A stretch of 64,000 nt of DNA from Linanthus parryae. Taxonomy: Eukaryota > Streptophyta > Magnoliopsida > Ericales > Polemoniaceae. This document shows positions 10,188 through 21,634 of the stretch, piece by piece. The DNA is taken from contig JALGPY010000035.1 of assembly GCA_023055425.1 (NCBI GenBank), forward strand, positions 611,501 through 675,500, read 5' to 3'. The translations under genes were made by a program, and so were the position numbers. How positions within the stretch are numbered: position 1 is the first letter of the stretch; each line of letters opens with the position of its first letter. The notes under the pieces are model-generated. The model ran no database searches, was not told the origin of the DNA, and saw only the letters and a list, made by a program, of their open reading frames with translations.

Positions 10188-11039
10188 ATCACCCCCTCTT
10201 CAAATGAACTCGTCCTCAAGTTCAGTATAGACTCTTGCACAAAACGCTCCCTCAAGAATGGATCGAAATAAAATGAATGTGGCTTGATTGGAAAAATCAG
10301 AAACTTATCTAATTCAACTGCAACCTCTTCAAATCCATCTTCATCTTCTTCATTATCTCCAATAATAATACTCGGTGGAAAACATAATGGAGAGGAATCT
10401 GAAATTACCTCAACTTGAACAGAGACATCGGAATGGACCTCGCATTCCTCCAATTCATGGTAGCGAAGTGCGAAACCGGTCGCTCCTGATAGCTATGCAT
10501 CATCTGTGTCATGTGCGAAACTGGTCGCGTCTGATAGCTCTGCCTCGTCTTCGTCTCCATAGTCATCGTAAACGAGAGGTTTTGTCCAATCCACCTCACG
10601 CTCACATGAATTTGAAATACGCTCATAAAAAACTGCATCACGGAAAATATGCTCGATTCGTAACATACCCGAAGAATCTTGAACATATGTCTTCAAACTC
10701 GCTCCTCCATAACGCTCGCTCCAACCACCGGAATCACCGTCGTAGTGGATCTCGAACGCGGGATGCGAGTCGTGATCAAAGGCCTTGCAATCCTTGAACA
10801 CCCGTGCCGCTAAGTGTCGAGTTAATTCTGTAACTTTCTGCTGCAAATACCGCACCGCAAGGCTATGAGTTAGGCATGCAATCTGCCTTTGAAAATCTTG
10901 TATCAATCATAACGTCTTGCATGTTACGTCTCCGTTGGGGGGCTTCCTCAGCCGGAACGTGCCCGTAGCCGCCAGGACGTCCACGCACCATCGTTAATGA
11001 TGATCTTCCTCCCAAGTCGAACTTGCTCTGATACCAAAC
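10188..11039 (-). pseudogene. array internal region 3, gag-like ORF
   Basis: The gag-like frame starts at 10991. Near 10910 one extra base (atcaatcat versus atcatcat) shifts the leucine-rich part into another frame. In this copy the A-run near 10625 has the length that lets the frame continue through MLRIEHIFRDA, DWTKP and the acidic DDYGDEDEAEL block. A CAAAACG insertion near 10240 distinguishes it from the others. Primer site at 11025-11036. Confidence 0.6.
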
Positions 11040-11556
11040 TGACGCCGGGTAAAACACCGAGCGAGGGTTCACAGCGGAACCAACAATGAAAAAGGGAAAA
11101 GAACTAGGGCACGAAGCTCTCTAGAGTTATGAATAATTTCAATAATCAAAGTCTGCCTGAAATTTGCCCTCAAGCCGGGTATAAATAGCTGAAAAGTCTA
11201 ATAATTCGAAATATGGTAAAAATCCTAAATATAATACTAAATAATAAATCTAACCTAATAAAATATTCAACTATAAGATTTACCCAAAACGGGTTTAAAT
11301 GAAAATCCTAATTAAAGAAATAAATATTCTGAAAATAGAAAAGTGACAATTTAGACCCCTAAACAGTCGATTTTGGCGAAATCGAGGCGGTGTCCGTGGT
11401 AAATCACGGGTTGTTTTTAGAATATCGTTTCAAGTCAAAATTATGTATGCTTCGACCCAAATCTCGCATCCTTCAATTCTGCCTCTGATTCTGCGTTTTG
11501 ACAGAAACTGCTTTTCTGGACGCGACCGATTAATTCTCTAATTTTCTCCTGCATCA
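11040..11556 (-). repeat. array LTR copy 4 (517 bp)
   Basis: The right-hand terminal LTR of the array, ending GCATCA next to the aatgt target duplication. As the element is on the minus strand, this is its 5' LTR. Confidence 0.88.
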
Positions 11557-11958
11557 AATGTGGTAGAAAAATTTAGAGTAATGATGTAATGTGTACTACT
11601 AGAAAAGTCCTATAAAATATCTATATGATGTTTCTAGGTGGAGTGGTCTCTAGATGATGTAATCTAGAATCCTCCAAGACTTCCTATAAATAGGGGGTTG
11701 TACTCTAGCATTATGTAAGTCCAAGTGAAGTATCCAAGTGAGTCATAGAAAGGGTCCTAGTGAGTCTCTTAAGAAGTGTCCTAAATGTCTCTCATACGAA
11801 GTCTTCTATTAAGACTTCTATGTAATGTACTAGACAATATCTAGTTGTTGCGCTCCACCAATTTGTATCAATCAAATATATTGTTTTAGTTTCTCTCTCT
11901 ATATTTTCCATCACTACCATCTTCCACCACATAGCCTCCTAATCTCTTCCTCCATCCA
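11557..11958 (+). repeat. 5' LTR of gag-only copia, right part
   Basis: Continues the LTR interrupted at 6977 and matches 13756-14168. It contains the promoter: cctataaatagggg near 11681 is a strong plant TATA box, repeated at the matching place in the 3' LTR near 13873. Confidence 0.85.
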
Positions 11959-11964
11959 ACAAAG

Positions 11965-12006
11965 TGGTATCAGAGCTTTATAATTCCAGCAAAGTGGTAT
12001 CAGAGC
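11965..12006 (+). other. duplicated tRNA-iMet primer binding site
   Basis: caaagTGGTATCAGAGC occurs twice, at 11965-11976 and 11995-12006, exactly 30 bp apart. The first copy is at the normal distance from the LTR; the second may be a small tandem duplication. Either could prime minus-strand DNA synthesis. Confidence 0.85.
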
Positions 12007-12018
12007 CAAGTCGATAGA

Positions 12019-13475
12019 ATGATGGCGAATGTTTACGTCCAATTTCCTCGCCTCACCATGGACAACTATTACACATGGGCATTGCGCATGAAGGCTATCC
12101 TAGGAGCACAAGGTGTTTGGGATGTTGTGGAGAATGGCTACAAAGAGCTTGAAGGAGACTTGAGTCCAACTCAAAAAGAGGAATTAGAAGACGTACATAA
12201 GAAAGATAAAAAATTTCTTGCCCTCATCCATTCTTCCTTAGATGACAACATGCTTGAGAATATATTTTTTGCAACCACTTCCAACAGAGCTCGGGAGATT
12301 CTCCAAAACTCTAAAAAGGGCGGTGAGAGATTCAAGAAGTTACAACTCCAAATCCTTAGAGGTGAGTTTGAATCTCTCCACATGTATACTTCGGAAACAA
12401 TTTCGAATTATATTTCTCGTGTTTTGGCCGTTTCTAGTCAAATGAAGAGATATGGAGATGAAAGTTTAAGTGACACTTATATTGTTGAGAAATATTACGC
12501 TCTTTGTCTTGTGAGTTTGAGCATGTTGTCGTAGCTATTGAAAAATATAGAGATGTTACCAAGTTGTCAATTGATGAACTTATGGGCTCGCTACAAGCTC
12601 ATGAGGAAAGAATAAAGAGGAGGAAACAAGAAGAGTCCATGGTGCTACAAAGCAACCTAACTTGGAGAAACTATGTCAATGAGGAATCGCAAGGAGGACG
12701 TGGACATGAAGCAAATAAAAAAAGAGCAAGAGACACTATAGGATTTTACGATCCATTTTATCAAGAAGAAATAAGCCAAAGTTCCCACTCACCAAGGGAA
12801 GGTGGAAGGCAAAGGTATGAAAAATCTCATGTTCAAAGTTACAAGTGTTATGATTGTTGTCATTATGCTTCCGAGTTTCGTAGTAGCACTAACCATGTGA
12901 AAGAGGAAGATCATATGTTGTTGATGGGTCACCAAGAGCATTTTGTTCAAGTTGAGGAGATTACAAAATCTCTAAGTGAATTATGGAAGAAACTTGACCC
13001 CATTGTGTCAAGCAAAGATAAGATCTTTCCCACCAACAAGGACCAGATTGAGGAACATGAATACCAAGGAGACATTAACTTAGAAGAGATGCAAGATAGC
13101 TTCAAGAAGGAAGAGGCTGTGGCGCATGAAGAGCAACATGAGTGTGTCAAGGAAAACATTGAAGAAGAGGCGACATTAAATATTCAAGATAAAGAAGGTC
13201 ATCAAGACGTTGGAGATCATATAGTGGAGGAGGTCCAAGAAGATAGTCAACAAGAGGTGCAACAAGAATTCAAGCCATTTCATGAGACGCACGATGATGA
13301 AGTAATAAGTCACTCTTTTCAATCAGAATTTGAAAATTTTACATTTTACACGGGATGGATAAATATGGAGAAATTTTTTGATACAAATGAGAAAGTTCGG
13401 ATGAATGAGATGAAGTCACAAAGGATGGAGACAACCCATAGTGACAAATTCAAGACATTTGTCAAGAATGTCTAG
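12019..13475 (+). pseudogene. copia Gag with acidic extension, one frameshift
   Basis: The ATG at 12019 follows the primer sites. Residues 1-165 are a standard copia Gag: FPRLTMDNYYTWALRMKAIL, GVWDVVENGY, and the segment ending SDTYIVEKY. Around 12505 the frame shifts. The continuation (to the stop at 13475) has the Gag C-terminal part, KLSIDELMGSLQAHEERIKRR, and a crippled zinc knuckle: CYDCCHYASEFR lacks the glycine-histidine spacing, and its last cysteine is Phe. About 200 residues of very acidic, Glu/Gln-rich sequence follow, likely coiled-coil or disordered, where protease and integrase would normally begin. The extension is open for about 270 codons despite carrying no known domain. Confidence 0.75.
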
Positions 13476-13630
13476 AAGAAGTGCAAGATCTCAAAGAAGA
13501 AGAGGTTCAAGATTCTCACACCCATGGAGATGGCTTTGGAGGCCGTAGCATTTGAAGGAGATGGAGCTCACAAGAAGTTTTAATTTACCCCTTGAAACTT
13601 GAATGCTAAATCAAGTTCAAGAGGGGGTTT

Positions 13631-14168
13631 TGGAGGCTAAACTTGATTTAGCCCAATATGTTAGAAGTTCATAATTATTCTAATTGAGTTTGAGAGTCCC
13701 AATTATTGTTGTAATTTACTTAGTGGGCCTAGTAGCAATAAGCTAGCAAAGTGGTAGAAAAATCTAGAGTAATGATGTAATGTGTATTACTAGAAAAGTC
13801 CTATAAAATATCTATATGATGTTTCTAGGTGGAGTGATCTCAAGATGGTGTAATATAGAATCTTCCAAGACTTCCTATAAATAGGGGGTTCTACTCTAGC
13901 ATTATGTAAGTCCAAGTGAAGTATCCAAGTGAGTCATAGCAAGGGTCCTAGTGAGTGTCTTATGAAGTGTCCTAAATGTCTCTCATATGAAGTCTTCTAT
14001 TAAGACTTCTGTGTAATGTACAAGAGTGTATCTAGTTATTGACCTCCTCTCACTTTGTACCAAGCAATCAATTGAAGTTTCTCTTCATTGTGTTTCCATA
14101 CTCTCCATAAATTCCATTACTTCCCTCTTCCACCAAACACTTAGCCTACTAACCTCTTTCTAAAATCA
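13631..14168 (+). repeat. 3' LTR of gag-only copia (538 bp)
   Basis: Directly preceded by the purine tract agagggggttt, starts TGGAGGCTAA and ends near aaaatca. It is uninterrupted and so serves as reference for the split 5' LTR. By eye the two differ by several percent, so this insertion is not recent. Confidence 0.85.
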
Positions 14169-15151
14169 GCATAACCATGGTATCACATGAGAGATTGGGC
14201 TCCTGCAGAAAAATCACAGCCTTGCATTCCTAACCATAGTCTCACTTCAGAGATTGTAAACTTAAGGCTATGCTTGGAACCATGGATTTTTCGGGGGACA
14301 AAAAAGTGAAGGAAAATGAAAAATGTAACTAAAACTATCTATTTGATTGGTTGTATATAAAGTTTCTATATGCTAGGCAACTCCACTCTCTCTTTACAAG
14401 ACTGCAATTTTTAACAAGATTTGAATGTAGTAATAGAGTGGCGAAAGAGTGTAATCAAGAAAATTCAGACACAATTTTTTTTTTTTTTTTTTTTGTGTGC
14501 CTAGGACCCGTGCAGCAATTGAGTCTCTGCAACCACTCTACACTATCATTTGAAGCACAACTCGCTCCACCTCCATCAAATTTTGTTGTTTGTCGTCTTT
14601 ATCATATATTTTCCCTTCATTTGTGCTTTTATGTATCGCGCTAAATATTATATTTAGAAGAATGGTATTGCGTCGACAAATGCTTTTTCGATACCTAGAC
14701 GTTCTTACGAAGAAGGCTACTATTGTCTCTCGTGTGGTCTAGAGTCCGCGTCTCTCGTGTGGTCTAGAGTCGACGTCTCTCGTGTAGTCTAGACTGTAAA
14801 GTTTGCATATTGTTGTGTTACTTGTATTGATTTTCATTTACCTAACACTGGTGAAACATTGTGATATCTCTTGGTCAGAAAAGAGAAAAACATTGTGATA
14901 TCTTTTGAAACACGACTGGTGTACTATTTATCTTTATGTTAGTGTGTATGTGCGGAATTTTACTATTCTAGCCACAAACTATCGTTTTTATTTCTTCAGA
15001 CATTTCGTATGTGACAATTAGATACAACTTCCGTTTCATCTCTTTCAACTTTTTGACTTTTTAATCCGTAACTGGGTCACTTTGACTCGATGATTTGGAT
15101 AGCAAAAGAATGATTTTTTGGCAATTTTTTTATTGTATTGTAAAGTTTACT
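14169..15151. other. no recognisable gene; T20 tract and 25-bp tandem repeat
   Basis: Host flank between two elements, with a 20-base T run at 14475-14494 and three copies of a 25-bp repeat at 14725-14794. No coding homology was seen. Confidence 0.45.
14725..14794. repeat. 25-bp tandem repeat, about 2.8 copies
   Basis: Units begin gtctctcgtgtggtctagag at 14725, 14750 and 14775. They differ at one or two positions, and the third is truncated. Confidence 0.85.
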
Positions 15152-16799
15152 TGACGCGCGATTACTACGCGTTGCTACGCAAGTATACGATCAAGTAATA
15201 AAGTGGAGTATTTTGGACTCCGAGTTATCGAACCCAAGGGAAGGTCTTTACTATATGCTCTAGATTAGCAATTAAACTCAATCTACTTAAGTAACCGATA
15301 AAAATGATTGTAATTTGAAGTGTTGTCACCCTCAAACAAGTGACTAGCAATAGTAATGAAATAGCGCAATTAAAATGATTTGATGTAAATCAGAGAAGAG
15401 AAAGCTAGGCAATCTATAGATCACCTAGGGTAGTTTTGACAATTCCGGATTCCATGTTCTAATACAATGACTCTTAGTAACCTATGCTGGGTAATGGCGT
15501 TGACAATTACCTATCGGTCTCATGTCTTTCTACACAAAGGTAATAATTTGTCCCTCTCAGGCCAAGTATACTACCTATGTGTTCTAGCAGGCACAACATT
15601 GCAAGGAATAATGTCCTCTCAGACCACCATTGACGAGACTGTTACTTCCTACTGAATTTATCCTCATCTAGCCATTCCTATCCAACTAACCTCTCAGTCT
15701 AGTCAATTAAAAATGATCTTGTTAACTCATCCCAACTAGGGTAGAGTTGTTTTCACACACTCACTAGTTACATAGTAATTTCGGGTCATGACTCCTAGGT
15801 TACTAAGAATTAAGCACAATAAATAAGATGATTAGGCTACCGATATCATCATTAAGCCTAGTTCATGATTGAATGAAGAAATAGATAATCCACATCACAC
15901 ATCTTAACCCTAACTTGTCAATGAAAGAACTCAACATGATGAAAATCAAAACAATCTCCATTAAACCATAATCCTAGCATGAAAGATCATCCAAAATCCG
16001 GAAAATATCATCAAAACATAAACCCTAGGCTCTCCATAGATGCCTAGGTATGAGTTTAGCTACTCATAACACAAGATAACATGGTTCTTGAATATTTCAT
16101 ACAAGAAAGTAAAGAGAAAAATAGATGAAACGCTAAAATCGTGAAGATTGGCGCGATCCGGTCTCTCCTCCTTGCTTGAGGTCGTTCCCAATGAAATCTC
16201 CTTGCTCTCCTCCTTCTTCTTGGCTCTCTGGATGCGTGAATGATCAATATTTTCGTCCCTAGGTCGTCCTTGAATCATAACCCGCAGAAGTCTTCAGTAA
16301 CTGCACAAAAGCCCCCTGAAATCTGCTCCTGACTTCAAAACGCGATATCTTCTTCGTCCGAACTCGGATTTAGCTCCGTGACCTATCGATGGAAAGCTCT
16401 CTGAGTCTAATTTCATATAGCACTGGTCTCACCACAAATATAGTTGTAGAACTCCGGATATGATCAAAATAGTGCAGACTGGTCATCCAAGCTCCTCCAA
16501 TTCGCCTTCTCTTCACTCCACTTGAGCTCCCCTTGTTTCCCAAATTTCGTTCCACGCCTCCTATCAACCGATTAGCATCCGTCCCTGCCAAAAAAAAACA
16601 TGAATAAACATACCAAGCGATTATATTTGACAATAAAAATAAAATATGCATGAAAAACGCCCGAACTAACAATATAGCACATGATAGCAACAAATAATAA
16701 AACGACCTATAATCTCTAAAATTGGCCTCAAACACTCTCCAAATACATATTATCATGTGGTAAATGCTAAATAATTATAGCCCCTAAAAGGTGCTATCA
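15152..16799 (-). repeat. E1 3' LTR (1648 bp)
   Basis: Begins TGACGCGCGATTAC on the plus strand and ends GCTATCA. It includes the tcgaacccaaggga motif common near the LTR end of Athila/Tat elements. Confidence 0.92.
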
Positions 16800-18791
16800 A
16801 ACTCCCCCACACTTACTGTCTTGCTCGTCCCGAGCACTATGAAGCACAAAAGCTCCCACACTTGAGACATTGCATACATACCAAAAACCAAACCAATGCA
16901 TACCCCACCACTTTTCATACTTAACTTTCCGCTAGCCAACACGACTCACGACTCAATACACAAAGACACGACTATGCAAACTACATGATATGTACAATGC
17001 AACACAAGTATGTACAATGCAAGGAATTAAAGAACATTTTTTTTCTTTTTAGTAGAGATTGGACAATCTCAAAGAACAAAATGGCATGTCATAAGACTCT
17101 CACATCCCCTAGAAGATTATATAACTTTGGTGATCGGTAGAACTTGCGGCCTGTTTTGTCAGACAGAACGGGCACGAACACAAAATATGTTGCTTCTGCA
17201 CACTCATCAAACGTATCCCTAGCACTTACCATCTGAGCTATTTATCCACGGGTTAAAATTGTTGACGGCTTTAGGACGGGTAGGGTAGGATATTTAGAAG
17301 CGCAGTCCTAGACGTCATGATACAACTCACAAAACTCGATTCTCACACTCCCTCACCAAAATCCAAGGAACCACACCGAACTAACTACTCCGGCCCTCAT
17401 TCCCTCATTCCTGGTGTAATGCCGTTCTCGCGGACACAAATGTGAATAAGTGATCTCGAACAATAGCTAATCTCCTTGGTCTTCATGAAGTTTAATTTCC
17501 GGCTCCCTATTCCATTTCACTTTCAACTTTCTGTTTTTTTTTCTTTTCTTTTTTATTTTCAATTTCTTTCTCAATAAGAACATGGAGCCACCAATGATGA
17601 TACAATAGTAATATCCAAGGATATCAAATGAATATAGATAATGTGGGGATAGAATGTCAAATCACGTGATGAAATCAAATATATGTCGACACCCCCACAC
17701 TCGATGTAAAGCATATCCAAAACCCGGTAGTCAATGTGTAAACGTGATAATTCCAACCAATCCTCCTCATCACCTAAGATGTAGAAAATATGAATGAAGT
17801 TCAAGCACGTCCTTCTATAAGATCAACCAACCCACACCCCATGACGTGCGGACAAAGTATCACGCACTACGGCACTTCACCTGTGATCGTGGTGTATGGA
17901 CACGACTCACCGCCACACCGAAGTGTGCTGCCGTCTCTAACTCACCCTCACATCCCCTCAAAAGATGACATCTATGAATGTCCACTCAAGATGTATCAAA
18001 TCAGCTCACCCTCATCGAACCTCCCTAACTCATCTCCCTCTATCATGACGCATAGGAAGGGACCATTCTAACTAGTGATAGAAGTCACAAGGAATGGCTT
18101 CCTAGGCTAGAGGCTTTGAATAAAAGGGGTAAATGAATCAAATTGGGATAATTAGTGGACCTAGGCGATGGAGACGGGACGTGAGGTCCCCATAAAAATC
18201 ACTCGCACAGTTGTTCCGTTGCCACTACGAGGAGGGTTGCCGACTACCTAAGTGACGGTGGTGTAGCGCTAGTAGGATAACTAGTCTGAGAGACAGCTAC
18301 TCATAATTCTCGAGTGCATTAGCCCTATAGCCTTCCTAATCCAGATTCTTGCGTGTCTACCTCACCTCAGATTTTCATACTACCTAGGGAATACTATCAT
18401 TGAGCCCTCTCCACACTTACTCTCTTCAATTGCCCTTTCTCAAAAAAATTCAATTTTTAGGATTTTTCTTCATTTTCTTTTCTTTTTTTTTGTATTTTTT
18501 AGACACTATATGTAACTGGCCAACTCGATTAACCAACAACACAGGGTAGGTGGACTCAATATTTAAAAGTGCAACAATTATATACAATGCAAATATGTAA
18601 ACGTGCACATGCAATCCTATGGACCAACTCTACATGCATCACAGACTCCCTAAACTACATGTAACAAGGCTATGCAATGGCTAACTAGCAGATAGCTAAA
18701 AACTCCCCCACACTTAAGCGCTTCGTTTTCCTCAACGAAAAATAGAGTGAAATCAAGAGGACTCGGCTGCTCAAGTGTAGGGTCGGTGGGT
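16800..18791 (-). other. E1 long 3' non-coding region with conserved blocks
   Basis: About 2 kb between the second ORF stop and the LTR without coding potential. Blocks at 17860-17960 and 18202-18252 match blocks of E3 at 35468-35560 and 35823-35874 (shared words: ccgccacaccgaagtg, gccactacgagg, cgactacctaag) although the surroundings have diverged. The LTR-proximal end carries ccccacacttac, a purine-rich tract on the minus strand serving as polypurine primer. Confidence 0.7.
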
Positions 18792-20223
18792 CTAGTCGGA
18801 GTGAGTCCTCCCTTCGTCCTCATCTCGGATGTAGGGACTCGACTCTGGGTATATATCAGACTTGTAATGGAACAAGCCATCGTAGGTATGTGGGTGCTGC
18901 AACTGGACATTGGCCGCCACAGCCAAGTCCCGAATCCATCCACCCTGCTGGGCACAGTCATAGCTAAGTGACTCCATACCTCGGCCCAACTGGTTCTGGC
19001 TACTACGGATGTGATCAAAATGTCTCCTCTCCCTAGCTCTATCCTCATAAGCTTGGAGTCTCTGAGAATCCATCATATGCATGATCGTCTTAAGCTGTCG
19101 CTCCATGTTGGAGCTCGAGCTACTCGTTTGGTCTCCGCTAGGGTGTGTGGGGTCAACAGGTATTTGGTTCTTTAGGGGGTTGGGTATTGTCTCCCAAGTA
19201 CGTGTTGCATCCTTCTTCTTCTTGTCTCTAGAGCTATCGTCATACTCTAGACCACTCAAATTAGCCTTAGCATCTTGTGCTAGCTTTAGGAGCAAACAAA
19301 TGTGCCCGGGAGATCTACGGTTATAGCGGTCAGTCCTCTCCATAAGAAATCGATAAATGAAGTACGGGACATTGATACGCTTCCCCGTCCACAAACAGTA
19401 AGCCATGGTGCAAAGCTGGAAGGAGTACGTGGGATTAGGAGAAACTCCATAAACCTAGTTCTCAAGAAGCTCACACAACCACCTCGCACGTGGAAGCACG
19501 AGTTTCCTAGAAACGTTCCACTCAGGTAAAGTGGGTTTCTCATTCCACCCCGCTCCAAGCACCCCCTCAAAACAAAAGGCACTTACTACTTCAACACCAT
19601 CCACCCTCCTAATGGTCTCATGGTAGACGCAAATCTCATTCTTTAGAGGTTTGAATTTCAGGGCGGCCGCTATAGTCTCGGGCGTGATGACTATATAGGT
19701 GCCCCGGCAATACACGTTCCTACGATCCTCACCCTCTCCCTCGTCACAGAAACGAGCATTCCAGAATCTCCCTCGCAAGAGCGGAGCTAGACTTCGTACA
19801 AATTTTAAACCACCTAGCTAGCCTCTCATTCCTGAAGAGATCCTGAAGCTTTTTTGGCATTTTGTCGCTTTGCGGGAAGGGTTTTTCAGGAGTCCGTACC
19901 CTCTTCAGGAATGGGTCAGTGCAATATGCCTTATGGGCATTCGCACTAATAAACCTGAAGCTGCAGAATTTGGTAATGCAGATAGCGTCGAGGTCAACAT
20001 CCTTTGCAACCCTACCTCTCGTCCCAATTTTTGGAAGTGCAGGCATAACTAAGTTCAACTCATAACGAATTGGAGATGGATGCACATGATGACGCTTGCC
20101 AGATCCGTCTCCCTCGTCCACATTCTGCTCCTCACTCAAAACTACATCTTCCTCAGGATTGAAGATGGGGTGATCATCAACAACTATACCCTCTCTCCTC
20201 TTAGCACTATTCGATGTAGACAT
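18792..20223 (-). pseudogene. E1 second ORF (Athila ORF downstream of pol), broken
   Basis: From the ATG at 20223 (MSTSNSAKRREG) the protein aligns in order with the second ORF of E3: FRFISANAHKAY, SSALAREI, YCRGTYIVITPETIAAALK, EVVSAFCFEGVLGAGW, and a C-terminal HFDHIRSSQNQLGRGM with a Gln-rich tail. This is the plant retrotransposon domain often listed as putative plant transposon protein, found in the position called env-like in Athila; its function is unproven. Two lesions are visible: a frameshift near 19770 after LAREI, and an in-frame TAG near 19455 where E3 has tryptophan (a TGG to TAG change). Confidence 0.75.
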
Positions 20224-21634
20224 ACTGATAGAGAAAATAAAAGACGAGTGCACGTGAGGTCTAGAGTGAACTAAGCAAGTAACCCAAGCCAAATATCAGC
20301 AAGTAACAATTTCAAAGCAAATTAAGCTCTACGAGTGCGTAGGCAAGGAATTAAAGCGAGAGAAAGATTTAGGTACCTACGGTCCCGGAGTACCGTTCTT
20401 ACGGGACCGGTTTTGCAAAAAATGGTCAAGAAAGGACTGAGTGGTCGACCAATTTTTCGAAAGCTTGAGCAATGTGAAGTGAAGCTACCTCCTTGTGCTC
20501 CTCGGTGTCCCCGTCGAAATTCTCTTCTTGAGCTAAGGCCGAATCCCCCTCCAAGTTGATGAATCGTAGAAGTTTTGTTCTTGGAGCTCTTCCTCTTTGA
20601 TTTCCCCCACACTCAAACAAAGCCCTATCTTTCAAAAACTCAAGAGTTAATGTTGTTGTTGGGTTTGTAACGAGCAAAACCCAACAAAAATTTTTGAATT
20701 TGGTTGAGTTTTAAAAATTTGGGTGTATGGATGTATGGGTGTTCTTGAAGGTTTGGGAGGAAGAAGATGAAGAAAAGTGGGGTTTGATCCAAGTTTGGGG
20801 TGTTTTTACCCTTTATGGCCGGATATGAGCATTAACCAATCACCAAAATACCAAAAAACACCCCCAAAATCGGACTAACCCGCCCGATTTCTGCCCCCAT
20901 TTCGGCCCGAAATGGGTGTCGAATCAGTTGATTTCGGATCCAATTTTGGCCCGAAATGGGGCCCAAAATCACTGGCACTTTTGAAAACAGTTTAGTTGTT
21001 TTATTTCGGGCCGAAATCACTTCTTTCGGCCCCCATTTCGGCCCGAAATGGGTGCCGAAATCACTTCTTTCGCCCACTTTGTTTTTGCTCTAATTTCTTC
21101 ATCCGGTATCCGATTCGCGCGATTCTTGAACTGTTGGACTCCACACTCGATGAGGAATCCATTTTTGACTGAAACATTCCCAAATCCGGGGATTTTTCCG
21201 TTTCTTACCAAAAATTATCTCCTTGTTCAAGAATATCACCTCCTCAAGCTCTTTATCTTTCTTCACTCCGAATTCCGATGTGCAACCCCGATACTCTAAC
21301 TTGCTACCGTGATCCTCATGACTCATTTGCTACTCCTAGACCTCGAGTAGCTTCTTTATCAAGTTCTTTGCTCCCGGTAAGCTCCTTTTTTCCTCATTTT
21401 GCGTGCAAAATGGTGCACATACATCAAGAATGGGAATTCGGAGGGTCTTCGGTACCTGTGTCCTGCACACTCATAGAAAATATCAAACCACTCTCTCTCA
21501 CCCCTCAAAAATCAAGTATGACTATCTAAAAAAATAAAATACAAAAATCAAATAACGACTAAGTACATTGGACTGCCTCCCAATCAGCGTTTGTATTTTA
21601 AGGTCGACGGCCCGACCCCGTTACCTCATAGCCC
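20224..21634 (-). other. E1 spacer between protease stop and second ORF, with palindromes
   Basis: 1.4 kb without coding homology. It contains inverted repeats with 10-base arms CCCATTTCGG/CCGAAATGGG at 20896-20916 and 21032-21052, and a shorter one at 21003-21017. Conserved words shared with the E3 spacer are cattcccaaatccgggga (near 21174) and atcaagaatggg-a-tcgg (near 21424). It may hold the promoter or splice signals for the second ORF. Confidence 0.7.

Larger units (their letters stand above)
6978..11556 (-). mobile_element. tandem array of a small non-autonomous LTR element (4 LTRs, 3 internal regions)
   Basis: Four LTR copies of about 517 bp alternate with three internal regions of 844, 814 and 852 bp. 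On the minus strand each LTR runs from TGATGCAGGAG to CGGCGTCA. Each internal region starts with a tRNA-iMet primer site and ends in a purine tract (gaagagggggtgac). The whole block is flanked by aaagt (6973-6977) and aatgt (11557-11561), a 5-bp duplication with one mismatch, so it entered as one unit or expanded in place by unequal recombination between LTRs. Internal regions encode only short gag-like and acidic sequence without any enzyme, so trans-mobilisation is required. Confidence 0.85.
6855..14168 (+). mobile_element. gag-only Ty1/copia-type LTR element, split by a tandem array
   Basis: The two LTRs start TGGAGGCTAA (6855 and 13631). Between them are a tRNA-iMet primer site, a frameshifted copia gag, and a polypurine tract (agagggggttt) directly before the 3' LTR. 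There is no protease, integrase, reverse transcriptase or RNase H, and the internal region is only about 1.67 kb, so the element would need proteins from a relative. The 5' LTR is interrupted after 123 bp by 4.58 kb of another element family. No clear target duplication of the outer element was found (ccagt at left, gcata at right), suggesting age or rearrangement. Confidence 0.82.
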
